From Calidifontibacillus erzurumensis (GTDB lineage Bacteria; Bacillota; Bacilli; Bacillales; Bacillaceae_J), in contig NZ_JABTTE010000002.1 in assembly GCF_013303125.1 (NCBI RefSeq), positions 229,042-293,041 of the forward strand: 64,000 nucleotides of DNA, given 5' to 3'. The notes beneath the pieces are model-generated. The model was given only the letters and a program-made list of their open reading frames with translations. It had not been told where the DNA came from and made no database searches. Position numbers and translations under genes: made by a program. The stretch's first letter is position 1, and every line of letters begins with the position of its first letter. This document shows positions 42,516 through 53,710 of this stretch, piece by piece.

Positions 42516-42866
42516 GTGAGCAACCTTGCCTATCAAGTGAGCCCGAAAAAAAATCAGCATAAAAATGTAAAAGTAAAGGCACGCCTAAAAAAGAAAAGTA
42601 GTCTAACAGTAGGGGAAAAATTTCTTATCACATTTTTGGTATTCATGAGTGCATTAGGTTGTATGTTGATTATCTCCAAACAAGCTGCAATCATACAAAT
42701 GAATAATGATATACGGGCTTTGGAATCCGAAATTACTGCGCAAGAGAAAGTAAACAGCGGATTGTATGAAGAAATTACTGAATTATCAAAGCCTGAGCGA
42801 ATTTTACAAATAGCCAAACAACAAGGTTTGACGATCAATAATAATGTTCAAGTGATTGGGGATTAG
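42516..42866 (+). CDS. ftsL: Cell division protein FtsL
   Basis: 116 residues: a basic cytoplasmic N-terminus of about 37 residues, one membrane helix (FLITFLVFMSALGCMLIIS) and an external coiled coil ending LSKPERILQIAKQQGLTINN. FtsL forms a complex with DivIB and DivIC that activates septal synthesis. GTG 42516 follows GGAGGT. The position between rsmH and pbpB is standard. Confidence 0.92.
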   Translation: MSNLAYQVSPKKNQHKNVKVKARLKKKSSLTVGEKFLITFLVFMSALGCMLIISKQAAIIQMNNDIRALESEITAQEKVNSGLYEEITELSKPERILQIAKQQGLTINNNVQVIGD

Positions 42867-42885
42867 TCATAGGTGTGGTGGAACA

Positions 42886-45153
42886 ATGAGCAAAGGGAAA
42901 AATGTACATATTAAAATTGGAGCGAGGATTCTTTCGTTATTTTTTGTCCTGCTCTTTTTTATTTTAGCAGGACGGTTTCTTTATTTACAGACGGCTAAAG
43001 AAGTGGATGGGCATGATTTGACGGTACTTGCGGTAGATAAGTGGGAAAAAGAACGGACAATTGAAGCATCCCGAGGACAAATTTTAGATCGAAATGGGGA
43101 ATCAATTGCCAAAGATGTGCCTACATATACACTTTACGCAGTAGTTGATGAAAATTATTCAAAAAATTCAAAAACACCTCTTCATATTGTAGATGCCCGT
43201 GATGCAGCCAAGAAGCTTGCACCGTTACTGAATATGGAAGTTTCAGAGATTGAGAGAAGATTAACACCTTCTAAACCGAATCTATTTCAAGTTGAACTAG
43301 GTCCAAAAGGAAGAAATATTAACCATCAATTAATGGAAAAAATAAAAGAGTTAAATATCCCTGGAATTTATTTTAAACGTGAGAAAAAACGTTTATATCC
43401 AAACGGTATTTTTGCTTCACATGTGATCGGTTTTGCTCAACTTGATGAAAATGGAAAGTTAGTTGGAAAAATGGGGATTGAAAAAACGTTTGATGATTTA
43501 TTGCAAGGAAAAGATGGCCGCATTACCTATCAAAGCGACCGCCGTGGCATTAAACTTCCTGATCCAAAAGAAATGATAATACCTCCAGAAAATGGCAAGG
43601 ATGTCTATTTAACCATAGATCAAAAAATCCAAACATTTTTAGAAGGGGCATTGAATTATGTCGAAAAAGAGTATGAGCCGGAAAATATAATAGGTATTGT
43701 TGCTAATGCAAAAACGGGTGAAATATTGGCAATGGGAACGAGGCCAAGTTTCGACCCAAATACGCGAGAAATTTCGAATTATATGAACGAAGCTATTTCA
43801 TCCCGCTATGAACCAGGATCGACAATGAAAGTATTTACACTTGCAGCTGCAATAGATGCTGGAGTTTTTAATCCAAATGAGACATTTAAGTCAGGATCGT
43901 ACAGGATATCAGACAAAGTAAAAGCGATCAGGGACCATAATCGTTCTGGATGGGGAACGATTACCTACTTAGAGGGTGTTCAACGATCTTCCAATGTTGC
44001 TTTTGCGAAAATTGTCAACGAAAAACTCGGTACAGATCGATTCTTTGATTATTTGCAAAGATTTCATTTTGACCAAAAAACGGGAATAGATTTGCCTTAT
44101 GAAGTTGCAGGAAATATTTTGTTCCGATATCCGATTGAAAAAATTACAACAGCTTTCGGCCAAGGGACTACAGTTACGCCGATCCAACAAATTCAGGCAG
44201 CAACGGCAATTACAAATGGAGGTAAAATGCTGAAACCGTATATAATTAAAAAAATTGTTGATCCAAAAACAGGAGAAGTCATAAAAGAGCAAAATCCGAC
44301 GGTAGTGAATGAACCTATCAAAAAAGATACAGCACAGCAAGTATTAAATATTTTAGAAACGGTTGTTTCATCGGAAGCAGGAACAGGGAAACCGTATGCG
44401 ATCGAAGGATATAAAATTGCTGGAAAAACTGGAACAGCGCAGATTCCTGATCCTAAAACCGGCAAATATTTGACTGGTCATGGCAATAATATTTTTTCAT
44501 TTCTAGGTTTTGTCCCAAAAGATGATCCAAAATTGATCGTATATGTTTCTGTCAAACGGCCGAAGCTAGAACCAACTGAACTTGGTTCAGCCCCAGTTAG
44601 CTATATATTTAAAACAGTTGCCAAAAACAGCCTTCATTATTTAAATATTGCACCGTCTGAAAAAAGCGAAACAGAAAAGCCGGTTAGTAAAGAAGGAATA
44701 CAATTGCCAAATGTCGTCGGTTTACCTGTAAATGAAGCGGAAAAAGAACTTGAAAAACTAGGATTATCTATTATTAAAATCAATGAAACTGGTAAGATTA
44801 AGCAGCAAATTCCGATGCCAGGAACAAAAGTATTACCTAACGAAAAAATCATTTTAAAGGCGGACGGTAAAATGAAAATGCCAGATTTATCAGGTTGGGC
44901 GCTTAGGGATGTTACAAAGATTGCACAAATGGCTCATTTAAAGTTAAACATTATTGGCAGCGGTTATTTGAACAAACAGAGTATTGAAGCAGGATCTGAG
45001 TTAAAAGAAAACGATTATTTAGTTGTCGAGTTACTGCCGCCTAATCCGCAAGAAGTCCCAGTAGAAGAAGAGGTAAAAGATGAAGAAATTAAATTCAAAA
45101 ATAAAGATGATGAACAACTGTATCAACAATTAAATGGTCTGATCCGCGATTAA
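42886..45153 (+). CDS. pbpB: Division-specific transpeptidase PBP 2B
   Basis: 755 residues, class B penicillin-binding protein: membrane helix (about 12-32), PBP dimerisation domain, transpeptidase domain and two C-terminal PASTA repeats (IQLPNVVGLPVNEAEKELEK and MPDLSGWALRDVTKIA). The active-site motifs are complete: SxxK at Ser312-Lys315, SSN at 368-370 and KTGT from Lys514. It cross-links septal peptidoglycan as the partner of FtsW. ATG 42886 has a GGTGG ribosome site; the in-frame ATG at 42856, inside ftsL, is less likely. Confidence 0.93.
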   Translation: MSKGKNVHIKIGARILSLFFVLLFFILAGRFLYLQTAKEVDGHDLTVLAVDKWEKERTIEASRGQILDRNGESIAKDVPTYTLYAVVDENYSKNSKTPLHIVDARDAAKKLAPLLNMEVSEIERRLTPSKPNLFQVELGPKGRNINHQLMEKIKELNIPGIYFKREKKRLYPNGIFASHVIGFAQLDENGKLVGKMGIEKTFDDLLQGKDGRITYQSDRRGIKLPDPKEMIIPPENGKDVYLTIDQKIQTFLEGALNYVEKEYEPENIIGIVANAKTGEILAMGTRPSFDPNTREISNYMNEAISSRYEPGSTMKVFTLAAAIDAGVFNPNETFKSGSYRISDKVKAIRDHNRSGWGTITYLEGVQRSSNVAFAKIVNEKLGTDRFFDYLQRFHFDQKTGIDLPYEVAGNILFRYPIEKITTAFGQGTTVTPIQQIQAATAITNGGKMLKPYIIKKIVDPKTGEVIKEQNPTVVNEPIKKDTAQQVLNILETVVSSEAGTGKPYAIEGYKIAGKTGTAQIPDPKTGKYLTGHGNNIFSFLGFVPKDDPKLIVYVSVKRPKLEPTELGSAPVSYIFKTVAKNSLHYLNIAPSEKSETEKPVSKEGIQLPNVVGLPVNEAEKELEKLGLSIIKINETGKIKQQIPMPGTKVLPNEKIILKADGKMKMPDLSGWALRDVTKIAQMAHLKLNIIGSGYLNKQSIEAGSELKENDYLVVELLPPNPQEVPVEEEVKDEEIKFKNKDDEQLYQQLNGLIRD

Positions 45154-45261
45154 TAAAATAGTTAAGAAAGAGCACATCTTAAGATGAATAAGCGCAATAA
45201 GTTCTAATCGTTTCCGTACAAGCATAAGATGAACCAAGCTATATCAAGGAGGTTCAGCGGT

Positions 45262-47178
45262 TTGAGAGTTTCAAATGTTACGGTGCGGAAACGATTAGTA
45301 ACAGTTCTCATGGTCGGTTTACTACTTTTTTTCATAATAGATGTTAGGCTAGGCTATGTGCAGCTTGTGATCGGCGATTGGTTAAGTGAAAAAGCAATGG
45401 ATTCATGGGGGAGAAATATTCCTTTTGAGCCTAAAAGAGGAGAAATTCTTGACCGCAATGGCATTCCTTTAGCAACAAATGTCAGCGCTCCAACGGTTTA
45501 TGTCATTCCAAGGCAAATTGAAAATCCTGCAGAAACTGCAAAAAAGCTTGCAGCTGTTTTGGATGCACCGGAAGAAAAAATATATCGAATTCTAACGAAA
45601 AACTCCTTAAATGAGCGCATTCCAGAAGGAAGGAAAATTTCTAATGAAAAGGCAAATGAAATTCGTGCACTTAATTTAAAAGGAGTTTATATAGCTGAGG
45701 ATTCAAAAAGGCATTATCCTTATGGGAGCTATTTATCCCATGTATTAGGTTTTACTGGGATTGATAATCAAGGGCTTATGGGACTTGAGCTCTATTATGA
45801 TGATAAGTTAAAAGGCTCTCGCGGCCATATCTCATACATAGCCGATGCGAAAGGGAGAAAGCTGCCGAATTCAACGGACCAATACAGTCCACCAATAGAT
45901 GGTTTAAATATGAAACTGACCATTGATTCCCGTATCCAAACGATCATTGAGAGAGAATTGGATATTGCTGAAGCAACTTATCATCCAGATGGAGCGATTG
46001 CAATTGCAATGGATCCGAATACTGGGGAAATTCTTGGTATGTCATCAAGGCCGAACTTTAATCCAGAAGATTATCAAAGTGTACCTCCAGAAGTATACAA
46101 TCGCAACTTGCCGGTATGGATGACATATGAACCAGGTTCGACTTTTAAAATAATAACCCTTGCCGCAGCATTAGAGGAAAAATTAGTTGATCTTGATAAA
46201 GACCATTTTAATGACCCAGGTGCCATTAAAGTGGAAGGGGCTACATTGCATTGTTGGAAAAGGGGGGGACATGGATCTCAAACGTACTTGGAAGTTGTAC
46301 AAAATTCCTGTAACCCTGGTTTTGTGAATTTAGGCCAAAAGTTAGGAAAGGATCGTTTATTTCAATACATTAAAGATTTCGGTTTTGGACAAAAAACTGG
46401 AATCGACTTGCAAGGAGAAGGTACAGGAATTCTCTTTAAATTAGATCGAGTAGGTCCAGTTGAATTAGCAACAACTGCATTTGGCCAAGGTGTTTCTGTT
46501 ACTCCAATTCAACAAGTTGCTGCGGTTGCGGCAGCAGTCAATGGTGGTTATCTCTATCAGCCATATATTGCTAAAGAGTGGATTGATCCTATTACAGGTG
46601 AAGTAATAAGCCGCAATACGCCAGTTATGAAGAGAAGGGTTATTTCTGAAGAAACATCGAAACAAGTTCGCTATGCATTAGAAAGTGTTGTTGCCAAAGG
46701 GACTGGTAAGGGTGCGTTTGTTGATGGGTATCGAGTCGGTGGAAAAACAGGTACAGCCCAAAAAGTTAAAGATGGACGCTATATGGAAAATAACCATATC
46801 GTCTCTTTTATAGGTTTTGCACCAGCCGATGATCCTAAAATCGTCGTTTATACGGCTATTGATAACCCGAAAGATACGATTCAATTTGGTGGAGTTGTTG
46901 CTGCACCGATTGTAGGAAATATTTTGGAAGATAGTTTACGGGCGCTTGGTGTGAAGAAACGTACCGGGCAAATTCCGAAAGAGTATACGTGGCCAGATCC
47001 GGTGATGGTGGAAGTTCCAAACATCGTTGGATTAAAAACGAGTGAGTTGCACAAATACTTAGTCGATTTAAAAATAGAAAAGAGCGGTGAAGGACCTATT
47101 GTCATTGACCAAACACCAGAACCTGGAGAAAAAGTTGAATCTGGTGCGACAATCCGCATATTACTGGGTGGAGAATAA
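45262..47178 (+). CDS. spoVD: Sporulation-specific transpeptidase SpoVD
   Basis: 638 residues, class B PBP paralogous to PbpB but with a single PASTA repeat (VEVPNIVGLKTSELHKYL). The motifs are SxxK at Ser293 (EPGSTFKII), SCN at 349-351 (QNSCNPGF) and KTGT from Lys495. It makes spore cortex peptidoglycan with SpoVE in the mother cell. TTG 45262 has AAGGAGG 8 bp upstream; the ATG at 45229 precedes that ribosome site. A weak sigma-E-like -10 (CATAAGAT at 45223) lies upstream, but its -35 is not convincing. Confidence 0.93.
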   Translation: MRVSNVTVRKRLVTVLMVGLLLFFIIDVRLGYVQLVIGDWLSEKAMDSWGRNIPFEPKRGEILDRNGIPLATNVSAPTVYVIPRQIENPAETAKKLAAVLDAPEEKIYRILTKNSLNERIPEGRKISNEKANEIRALNLKGVYIAEDSKRHYPYGSYLSHVLGFTGIDNQGLMGLELYYDDKLKGSRGHISYIADAKGRKLPNSTDQYSPPIDGLNMKLTIDSRIQTIIERELDIAEATYHPDGAIAIAMDPNTGEILGMSSRPNFNPEDYQSVPPEVYNRNLPVWMTYEPGSTFKIITLAAALEEKLVDLDKDHFNDPGAIKVEGATLHCWKRGGHGSQTYLEVVQNSCNPGFVNLGQKLGKDRLFQYIKDFGFGQKTGIDLQGEGTGILFKLDRVGPVELATTAFGQGVSVTPIQQVAAVAAAVNGGYLYQPYIAKEWIDPITGEVISRNTPVMKRRVISEETSKQVRYALESVVAKGTGKGAFVDGYRVGGKTGTAQKVKDGRYMENNHIVSFIGFAPADDPKIVVYTAIDNPKDTIQFGGVVAAPIVGNILEDSLRALGVKKRTGQIPKEYTWPDPVMVEVPNIVGLKTSELHKYLVDLKIEKSGEGPIVIDQTPEPGEKVESGATIRILLGGE

Positions 47179-47187
47179 GAATAGCGG

Positions 47188-47232
47188 AAGCGCCTAGCCA
47201 AAGGAAATGCTAGGCGCTTGCCATTTTTTTTA
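47188..47232 (+). terminator. Terminator after spoVD
   Basis: An 11-bp GC-rich stem (47188-47198 with 47209-47219) and a long T-run starting at 47224. It splits the cluster into two transcription units here. Confidence 0.85.
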
Positions 47233-47260
47233 AAACATATATTTCAGACAACCTTTCTTT

Positions 47261-47269
47261 TGCTATAAT
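47261..47269 (+). promoter_or_regulatory. Extended -10 promoter of murE
   Basis: TGCTATAAT: a perfect -10 (47264-47269) with the TGn extension. The -35 region is poor. It stands 64 bp before the murE start, just after the spoVD terminator. Confidence 0.5.
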
Positions 47270-47332
47270 GGGTAAAGTGATTTTATATTTTATTATGATA
47301 ACTATTAACTTTTAATAGAAAGGAAATCCAAC

Positions 47333-48817
47333 ATGGAATTAAAGAATTTACTTGCCTGTTTACCTCATTTTCAACAAATACATAATGGAAATCCGCAAAT
47401 TACATCTATTGAAATGGATTCAAGGCAGGTGGTAAAAGGCAGTTTATTTGTTTGTATAAAAGGGTATACCGTCGATGGACATGACTTTGTTTCCCAAGCA
47501 ATTAAAAATGGTGCAAGTGCCATTATTGCTGAAAAGAAAATCGATAATATTGATCCTGCCATTCCATATATAATTGTCAGCGATACAAAAAGAGTATTAG
47601 CACAATTGGCTGATTATTTTTATGGTCAACCTACGAAAAAACTGCGGTTGATCGGTGTTACAGGAACAAACGGTAAAACGACGACAACTCATATCATTGA
47701 AGAGATATTTAAAACAAACGGGGAGAAAACTGGTCTAATTGGAACAATGTATATTAAAATTGGCGACCAAAAATATGATGTAAAAAATACGACACCAGAA
47801 TCATTAGTTTTGCAAAAAACTTTTCATGAAATGGTTCAAAATCATGTTTCGACAGCGATTATGGAAGTCTCATCCCATGCGCTTGATATGGGCCGCGTAC
47901 GTGGTTGCGATTATGATATTGCCGTGTTTACAAATTTAACACAAGATCATTTAGATTATCATCAAACGATGGAGGAATATGCAAAAGCTAAAGGTTTGCT
48001 GTTTGCTCAATTAGGCAATTCAATTGACTATCAAAAACCAAAGTTTGCAATTTTAAATAATGATGATCCTGCTTCCGAAATGTATAAAAAAATTACAGCG
48101 GGAGCACATATTTTGACTTATGGAATTGATAAAGATAGTGATGTAAGAGCAACAAATATTAAAATGGATAAACAAGGAACGTCGTTTACATTAACTACTC
48201 CAATTGGCGAAGAAAATGTATCGATCAAACTTTTAGGCAAGTTTAGCGTATATAATGTTTTGGCTGCTGTAACAACTGCCATTGCAGCTAATATTCCGCT
48301 CAAGGTAATTATCGAAACTGTCGAGAAAATCAAAGGGGTTGCTGGACGATTTGAATTAGTCAATGAGGGCCAAGATTTTACTGTAATAGTCGACTATTCA
48401 CATACACCTGACAGTTTGGAAAACGCGTTAACGACTGTGAAGCAATTTGCTAAAGGGAAGGTGTATGTCGTTGTTGGCTGCGGTGGCGACCGCGACAGAA
48501 CGAAACGTCCAATCATGGCTAAAATTGCGGCAAATTATAGTGATTTAGCAATTTTTACCTCTGATAACCCAAGAACAGAAGACCCTGTTCAAATTTTGAA
48601 AGATATGGAAGCAGGAGTTGCTGGAGAAAAGGATAATTACATAATATTTGTTGATCGAAAAGATGCCATTTCCTATGCTGTGAAAAATGCACAAAAAGAT
48701 GATGTCATCCTAATTGCAGGAAAAGGTCATGAGACGTATCAAATTATTGGAAAAGAAATGTTTGATTTTGATGATCGCGAAGTGGCAAGAAACGCGATAA
48801 AGGAGCGAGGTCGATGA
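47333..48817 (+). CDS. murE: UDP-MurNAc-tripeptide synthetase (meso-Dap-adding)
   Basis: 494 residues. It adds the third amino acid to UDP-MurNAc-Ala-Glu. Three Mur domains: the N-terminal uridine-binding part, the ATP-binding centre with [14 protein letters not shown] (108-121), and the C-terminal domain with SDNPRTEDP. The DNPR motif (from Asp411) is the mark of enzymes that add meso-diaminopimelate rather than lysine. GAAAGGAAA is upstream of ATG 47333. Its end overlaps murF by four bases (ATGA). Confidence 0.96.
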   Translation: MELKNLLACLPHFQQIHNGNPQITSIEMDSRQVVKGSLFVCIKGYTVDGHDFVSQAIKNGASAIIAEKKIDNIDPAIPYIIVSDTKRVLAQLADYFYGQPTKKLRLIGVTGTNGKTTTTHIIEEIFKTNGEKTGLIGTMYIKIGDQKYDVKNTTPESLVLQKTFHEMVQNHVSTAIMEVSSHALDMGRVRGCDYDIAVFTNLTQDHLDYHQTMEEYAKAKGLLFAQLGNSIDYQKPKFAILNNDDPASEMYKKITAGAHILTYGIDKDSDVRATNIKMDKQGTSFTLTTPIGEENVSIKLLGKFSVYNVLAAVTTAIAANIPLKVIIETVEKIKGVAGRFELVNEGQDFTVIVDYSHTPDSLENALTTVKQFAKGKVYVVVGCGGDRDRTKRPIMAKIAANYSDLAIFTSDNPRTEDPVQILKDMEAGVAGEKDNYIIFVDRKDAISYAVKNAQKDDVILIAGKGHETYQIIGKEMFDFDDREVARNAIKERGR

Positions 48818-50181
48818 AACTTTCATTGGCGGAGATTTCAAATATTTTTCCTGAAAACTTGGGAGCAGCAAAAGAGGAGCTGCTAATTATCGAAGAAGTA
48901 ATGACAGACAGCCGAAAATATGCTAGAAAAGGGCTGTTTGTTCCAATCGTTGGCGAACGTTTTGATGGGCATGAATTTTTAAAAGATGCGATCAATCATG
49001 GAGCTATCGCCAGTTTTTGGCAGGAAGATAAAGAACGTCCTTCTTTTTTGCCGAATGATTTTCCTTTATATATTGTTAAAGATACGACGGCTGCTTTACA
49101 GACGCTTGCAAAATATTACTTACAAAAGATAAAGCCGATTGTCATCGGTATTACTGGTTCTAACGGGAAAACAACAACGAAGGATTTAGTATCTTCCGTT
49201 TTGCAAACGAATTTTAAAACCCATCAAACAAAGGGGAATTTCAATAATCATATTGGCTTGCCACTGACAATATTAACAATGCCAGAAGAAACCGAAGTAG
49301 TTATATTAGAAATGGGGATGAACAACTTTGGTGAAATTGCTTTATTAAGCAAAATTGCCGAACCGGACATTGCTGTCATTACAAATATTGGCGAAGCACA
49401 TATTGAGTTTTTAGGGGATCGCACAGGCATAGCGAAAGCAAAGCTTGAAATGATCGAAGGCCTTCGTTCTAATGGCAAGTTAATTGTTGATGGAGACGAA
49501 CCTTTACTTCAAGGGATACCTAACCATATCGCTGTTATCCGCTGCGGTTTTAATGAAGACAATGACCTTGTCATCCGTAACGTGCAATTTGAAGTGGGAA
49601 GCCATTTTTTCCAAATTAACGGGGAAAAATATGAGCTTCCTCTATTAGGGCGCCATAATGTGAAAAATGCAAGTTATGCAATAGCTGTCGGACGCACGTT
49701 AGGTCTATCTGAAGAACAAATAAAAACTGGACTGAAAGAAATTAAGCTCACTGGTATGCGGCTTGAGCAAGCAGAAGGAAAAAACGGAGCATTGATTATT
49801 AATGATGCGTATAATGCCAGCCCGACTTCAATGAAGGCTGCGGTTGAAACGATTAAAGATTTTGATGAGTACAGCCGAAAAGTAGTTGTTTTGGGTGATA
49901 TGTTTGAACTAGGGGCCAATGAAGAAGAACTTCACCGAAGTGTAGCTGAAAAGATCACTCCGCCAATTACTGATTTAATTACTGTAGGTGAAAAAGCCAG
50001 CTGGATTTCTGATGAAGTTCGAAAACGTGGAACTTCTATTTCAGTATACAGCTTTTTAAGAAAGGAAGAAGCGCTTCCTTTTATTATTGAGTTATTATCT
50101 AAAGACGTTGTAATTCTTTTTAAAGCATCAAGGGGAGCTAAGCTTGAATTTTTAGTTGATGCTTGTAGAAAGGAGGATTAG
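48814..50181 (+). CDS. murF: UDP-MurNAc-tripeptide-D-alanyl-D-alanine ligase
   Basis: 455 residues. It attaches D-Ala-D-Ala to complete the cytoplasmic muropeptide. The P-loop is [14 protein letters not shown] (112-125); [23 protein letters not shown] and [20 protein letters not shown] are typical of MurF. It overlaps murE by 4 bp and lies 2 bp before mraY. In B. subtilis murF is far away beside ddl, so the murE-murF-mraY order here is like that in E. coli. Confidence 0.95.
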   Translation: MKLSLAEISNIFPENLGAAKEELLIIEEVMTDSRKYARKGLFVPIVGERFDGHEFLKDAINHGAIASFWQEDKERPSFLPNDFPLYIVKDTTAALQTLAKYYLQKIKPIVIGITGSNGKTTTKDLVSSVLQTNFKTHQTKGNFNNHIGLPLTILTMPEETEVVILEMGMNNFGEIALLSKIAEPDIAVITNIGEAHIEFLGDRTGIAKAKLEMIEGLRSNGKLIVDGDEPLLQGIPNHIAVIRCGFNEDNDLVIRNVQFEVGSHFFQINGEKYELPLLGRHNVKNASYAIAVGRTLGLSEEQIKTGLKEIKLTGMRLEQAEGKNGALIINDAYNASPTSMKAAVETIKDFDEYSRKVVVLGDMFELGANEEELHRSVAEKITPPITDLITVGEKASWISDEVRKRGTSISVYSFLRKEEALPFIIELLSKDVVILFKASRGAKLEFLVDACRKED

Positions 50182-50183
50182 AG

Positions 50184-51158
50184 GTGCTTGAAAAGAGCAT
50201 ATTAATGACGCTTGTGATGGCTTTTCTAATCGCTTCTTTATTATCACCCATTCTTATACCCTTTTTAAGACGTTTAAAATTTGGGCAAAGCATTCGCGAG
50301 GAAGGTCCGAAATCACATCAAAAGAAATCAGGTACACCGACGATGGGTGGAATTATGATTATTCTTTCAATAGTTGTTACAACCATCGTCATGACGAGTA
50401 AATTTCAATCCCCGACAATGGTTACATTTTTGCTTTTGTTTGTAACGATTGGTTATGGGATCATAGGCTTTCTTGATGATTTTATTAAAGTGGTCATGAA
50501 AAGAAACCTTGGCTTAACATCAAAACAAAAGCTAGTAGGACAGCTAATTGTTGCTATCATTTTCTTTTACTTTTTAAATAAAATGGGTTTTTCTACATAT
50601 ATCAATATTCCGGGGACGCACTTTTCGATTGATATTGGTTGGCTGTATATTATTATGCTCTTTTTTATCCTTGTAGGAGCATCCAATGCAGTCAATCTTA
50701 CAGATGGTCTGGACGGCTTATTGGCTGGAACAGCAGCGATAGCCTTTGGTGCTTTTGCGATTTTAGCTTGGCATTCGTCCCAATATGAAATTGCTCTATT
50801 TTCCATTGCTGTAGTAGGTTCCGTATTAGGCTTTTTAGTTTTTAATGCCCATCCCGCAAAAGTGTTTATGGGGGATACGGGATCTTTAGCATTAGGTGGT
50901 GCGATTGCAGCTGTAGCCATTCTATTAAAACATGAAGTATTACTTGTAATTATTGGTGGTGTTTTCGTTATTGAAACCCTATCGGTAATCATTCAAGTCA
51001 TTTCTTTTAAAACGACCGGAAGACGAGTATTTAGAATGAGTCCATTACACCACCATTATGAATTGCTTGGCTGGTCAGAATGGCGCGTTGTCACAACATT
51101 TTGGTTTATTGGGCTGTTATTTGCTTGTATAGGAATTTATTTAGAGGTGTGGATTTAA
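50184..51158 (+). CDS. mraY: Phospho-MurNAc-pentapeptide transferase
   Basis: 324 residues with ten predicted membrane helices. It moves phospho-MurNAc-pentapeptide to undecaprenyl phosphate, giving lipid [36 protein letters not shown] (Asp-Asp motif), NLTDGLDGL and PLHHHYEL (His cluster) are the catalytic signatures. GTG 50184 is preceded by GGAGGATTAGAG at the end of murF. murD follows directly. Confidence 0.95.
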   Translation: MLEKSILMTLVMAFLIASLLSPILIPFLRRLKFGQSIREEGPKSHQKKSGTPTMGGIMIILSIVVTTIVMTSKFQSPTMVTFLLLFVTIGYGIIGFLDDFIKVVMKRNLGLTSKQKLVGQLIVAIIFFYFLNKMGFSTYINIPGTHFSIDIGWLYIIMLFFILVGASNAVNLTDGLDGLLAGTAAIAFGAFAILAWHSSQYEIALFSIAVVGSVLGFLVFNAHPAKVFMGDTGSLALGGAIAAVAILLKHEVLLVIIGGVFVIETLSVIIQVISFKTTGRRVFRMSPLHHHYELLGWSEWRVVTTFWFIGLLFACIGIYLEVWI

Positions 51159-52517
51159 TTGAAAATGAAAACAGAGTTTAAAGGGAAACACGTATTAGTT
51201 TTGGGACTTGCAAAAAGCGGATTTGCCGCTGCAAAGTTACTGCAAAAAATGGGTGCTTACGTTACAGTCAATGATAAAAAAAGTACTGATGACAGCCCGG
51301 AAGTAAAAGAGCTTCTCAATTTAGATATTGAGGTTATTACAGGTGGACATCCAGAATCATTAATGGACCGCCATTTCGATATTGTAGTAAAAAATCCGGG
51401 TATTCCATATTCAAATCTGATACTACAAAGAGCAATGGAAAAGAAAATTCCGATCATTACTGAAGTGGAAATTGCTTACCTGATATCTGATGCGGATATT
51501 ATCGGCATTACAGGTTCAAATGGCAAGACAACGACGACTACATTAATTTATGAAATTTTAAAAACTGCAGCAAAAAGTCCTCTAATTGCAGGAAATATTG
51601 GCACAGTTGCTTGTGAAGTGGCTTCAAAAGCTAAAAAAGAAGAAGTGATTGTCATGGAACTTTCTTCTTTTCAGCTCATGGGTACAAATATGTTTAAGCC
51701 CAAAATTTCCGTATTGTTAAACATTTTTAATGCACATTTAGATTATCACGGTACGAAAGAAGCTTATGCCCAAGCAAAAGCAAATATTTTTAAAAATCAA
51801 AATGAAAAAGATTTTGCCGTTGTCAATGCCGATGATTCTTTCGTAATGGAGATTGCAAAAAATATAAAAGCAACGCTCGTTCCTTTTTCTTTGAAACAAT
51901 TATTAGAAAATGGAACTTGTATAAAAGACGGAACTATTTATTTCAAAGGCGAACCGATTATTCATACGGCAGATATTGTATTACCTGGAAAGCATAATCT
52001 CGAAAATATTTTAGCAGCCATAAGCGCTGTGAAACTCTATGGTGCATCCAATGAAGCTATAAATAAAGTGCTTACAACTTTCACTGGGGTTGAACATAGG
52101 CTCCAATATGTGGAAACAATACAAGGACGGAAATTTTATAATGATTCAAAGGCAACAAACATTTTAGCAACGCAAAAAGCGATTGATGCATTTTCTGAGC
52201 CGACGATTTTATTGGCAGGAGGACTTGATAGAGGGAATAGCTTTGATGAATTAATTCCTAGCTTAAAAAAATTAAAAGGAATAATCACATTCGGTCAAAC
52301 GGCTGAAAAAATTTTGGATGCGGCCAAAAAAGCAGGACTACACCTCATGAAACATGTCGATAATTTAGAACAGGCGGTAAAACTCGCTTATGACTTATCT
52401 GATGAAGGAGATGTCATTCTTTTATCACCAGCTTGTGCAAGTTGGGACCAGTTTAAAACATTTGAAGAACGGGGAGACATGTTTGTAAATTTAGTGCATA
52501 AACTTAAAGTAGACTAG
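51159..52517 (+). CDS. murD: UDP-N-acetylmuramoylalanine-D-glutamate ligase
   Basis: 452 residues. It adds D-glutamate to UDP-MurNAc-L-Ala. [18 protein letters not shown] forms the uridine-nucleotide site, [15 protein letters not shown] (from residue 116) is the P-loop, and [20 protein letters not shown] and [19 protein letters not shown] are MurD signatures. TTG 51159 begins right after the mraY stop and has GAGGTG 10 bp upstream; ATG 51165 would be further away still. Confidence 0.95.
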   Translation: MKMKTEFKGKHVLVLGLAKSGFAAAKLLQKMGAYVTVNDKKSTDDSPEVKELLNLDIEVITGGHPESLMDRHFDIVVKNPGIPYSNLILQRAMEKKIPIITEVEIAYLISDADIIGITGSNGKTTTTTLIYEILKTAAKSPLIAGNIGTVACEVASKAKKEEVIVMELSSFQLMGTNMFKPKISVLLNIFNAHLDYHGTKEAYAQAKANIFKNQNEKDFAVVNADDSFVMEIAKNIKATLVPFSLKQLLENGTCIKDGTIYFKGEPIIHTADIVLPGKHNLENILAAISAVKLYGASNEAINKVLTTFTGVEHRLQYVETIQGRKFYNDSKATNILATQKAIDAFSEPTILLAGGLDRGNSFDELIPSLKKLKGIITFGQTAEKILDAAKKAGLHLMKHVDNLEQAVKLAYDLSDEGDVILLSPACASWDQFKTFEERGDMFVNLVHKLKVD

Positions 52518-52558
52518 TCCGAAACTTCTTGCATGAAAAAGATTTGAGGTGTGGCCAG

Positions 52559-53659
52559 TTGCAAACGAATAAATCTACGCCTGATTTTATACTTATTCTT
52601 ACTGCGCTTGCGTTATTGGCTATCGGAATGATAATGGTTTATAGTGCAAGCGCGGTTTGGGCAAATTTCCGGTTTAATGATTCTTTCTTTTTTGCAAAAA
52701 GGCAATTGTTATTTGCAGGTGTTGGTGTTATTGCCATGTTTGCAATTATGAATGTTGATTATTGGACATGGCGTTCATGGTCAAAAGTACTTTTACTTAC
52801 TTGTTTTGCTTTGCTTATCATTGTACTTATTCCTGGTGTGGGACTTGTGCGCGGCGGTGCTAGGAGCTGGCTTGGAATAGGCGCTTTTTCGATCCAACCA
52901 TCTGAGTTTATGAAAATTGCGATGATTGCCTTTTTAGCTAAATTTTTATCAGAAAACCAGAAATTGGTCACCTCTTTTCGAAAAGGTTTAATTCCTTCGT
53001 TATCATTAGTTTTTTTAGCTTTTGGCTTAATTATGCTTCAGCCAGATTTAGGAACAGGTGTCGTACTGGTAGGCACGTGCCTTGTTATGATTTATGTTGC
53101 AGGTGCAAAAATCAGTCATTTTATTGGGCTTGGCTTGTTAGGCGTAATCGGTTTTGTTGCTTTAATCCTTTCAGCACCTTACCGAATCAAGCGTATAACA
53201 GCATTCCTTGATCCATGGCAAGATCCTTTAGGAAGCGGTTTTCAAATTATCCAGTCGTTATATGCAATCGGTCCTGGAGGTCTTTTTGGAATTGGTCTTG
53301 GGCAGAGTAGACAAAAGCACTACTACTTACCCGAGCCACAAACTGATTTTATCTTTTCTATTTTAGCGGAGGAGCTTGGATTTATCGGAGGGACTTTTGT
53401 CATATTATTGTTTAGCCTACTTCTCTGGCGGGGTGTTAGAATTGCCCTTGGTGCTCCTGATTTATTTGGCAGCTTTTTAGGAATCGGCATTATTGCGATG
53501 ATTGCCATTCAAGTTATAATAAATATCGGTGTTGTAACTGGCCTCATTCCGGTCACAGGAATTACGTTGCCATTTTTAAGTTACGGTGGTTCATCGCTGA
53601 CGCTTATGTTAATGGCTGTCGGTATTTTATTAAACATCAGCCGCTATGCAAGATATTAA
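52559..53659 (+). CDS. spoVE: Spore cortex lipid II polymerase SpoVE (SEDS family)
   Basis: 366 residues, the length of B. subtilis SpoVE, with ten membrane helices. SEDS motifs: GMIMVYSASAVWA, FSIQPSEFMKIAM, LQPDLGTGVVL, LPEPQTDFIFSILAEELGF and PVTGITLPFLSYGGSS. It works with SpoVD to make spore cortex; its relatives are FtsW (in this window at 14168) and RodA. TTG 52559 lies 7 bp after GAGGTG; an ATG at 52529 precedes that ribosome site. Confidence 0.93.
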   Translation: MQTNKSTPDFILILTALALLAIGMIMVYSASAVWANFRFNDSFFFAKRQLLFAGVGVIAMFAIMNVDYWTWRSWSKVLLLTCFALLIIVLIPGVGLVRGGARSWLGIGAFSIQPSEFMKIAMIAFLAKFLSENQKLVTSFRKGLIPSLSLVFLAFGLIMLQPDLGTGVVLVGTCLVMIYVAGAKISHFIGLGLLGVIGFVALILSAPYRIKRITAFLDPWQDPLGSGFQIIQSLYAIGPGGLFGIGLGQSRQKHYYLPEPQTDFIFSILAEELGFIGGTFVILLFSLLLWRGVRIALGAPDLFGSFLGIGIIAMIAIQVIINIGVVTGLIPVTGITLPFLSYGGSSLTLMLMAVGILLNISRYARY

Positions 53660-53710
53660 GAAAATTTATTGACAATTGATTTGTAATTCGTTGTAATAAA
53701 GTAGATTGGA

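Noticed and set aside
45174..45185. CATCTTAAGATG palindrome before spoVD
   Set aside because: A single 12-bp palindrome with no repeat elsewhere in the gap and no matching known operator.
45200..45230. Sigma-E promoter before spoVD
   Set aside because: CATAAGAT resembles a sigma-E -10, but no acceptable -35 lies 13-15 bp upstream.
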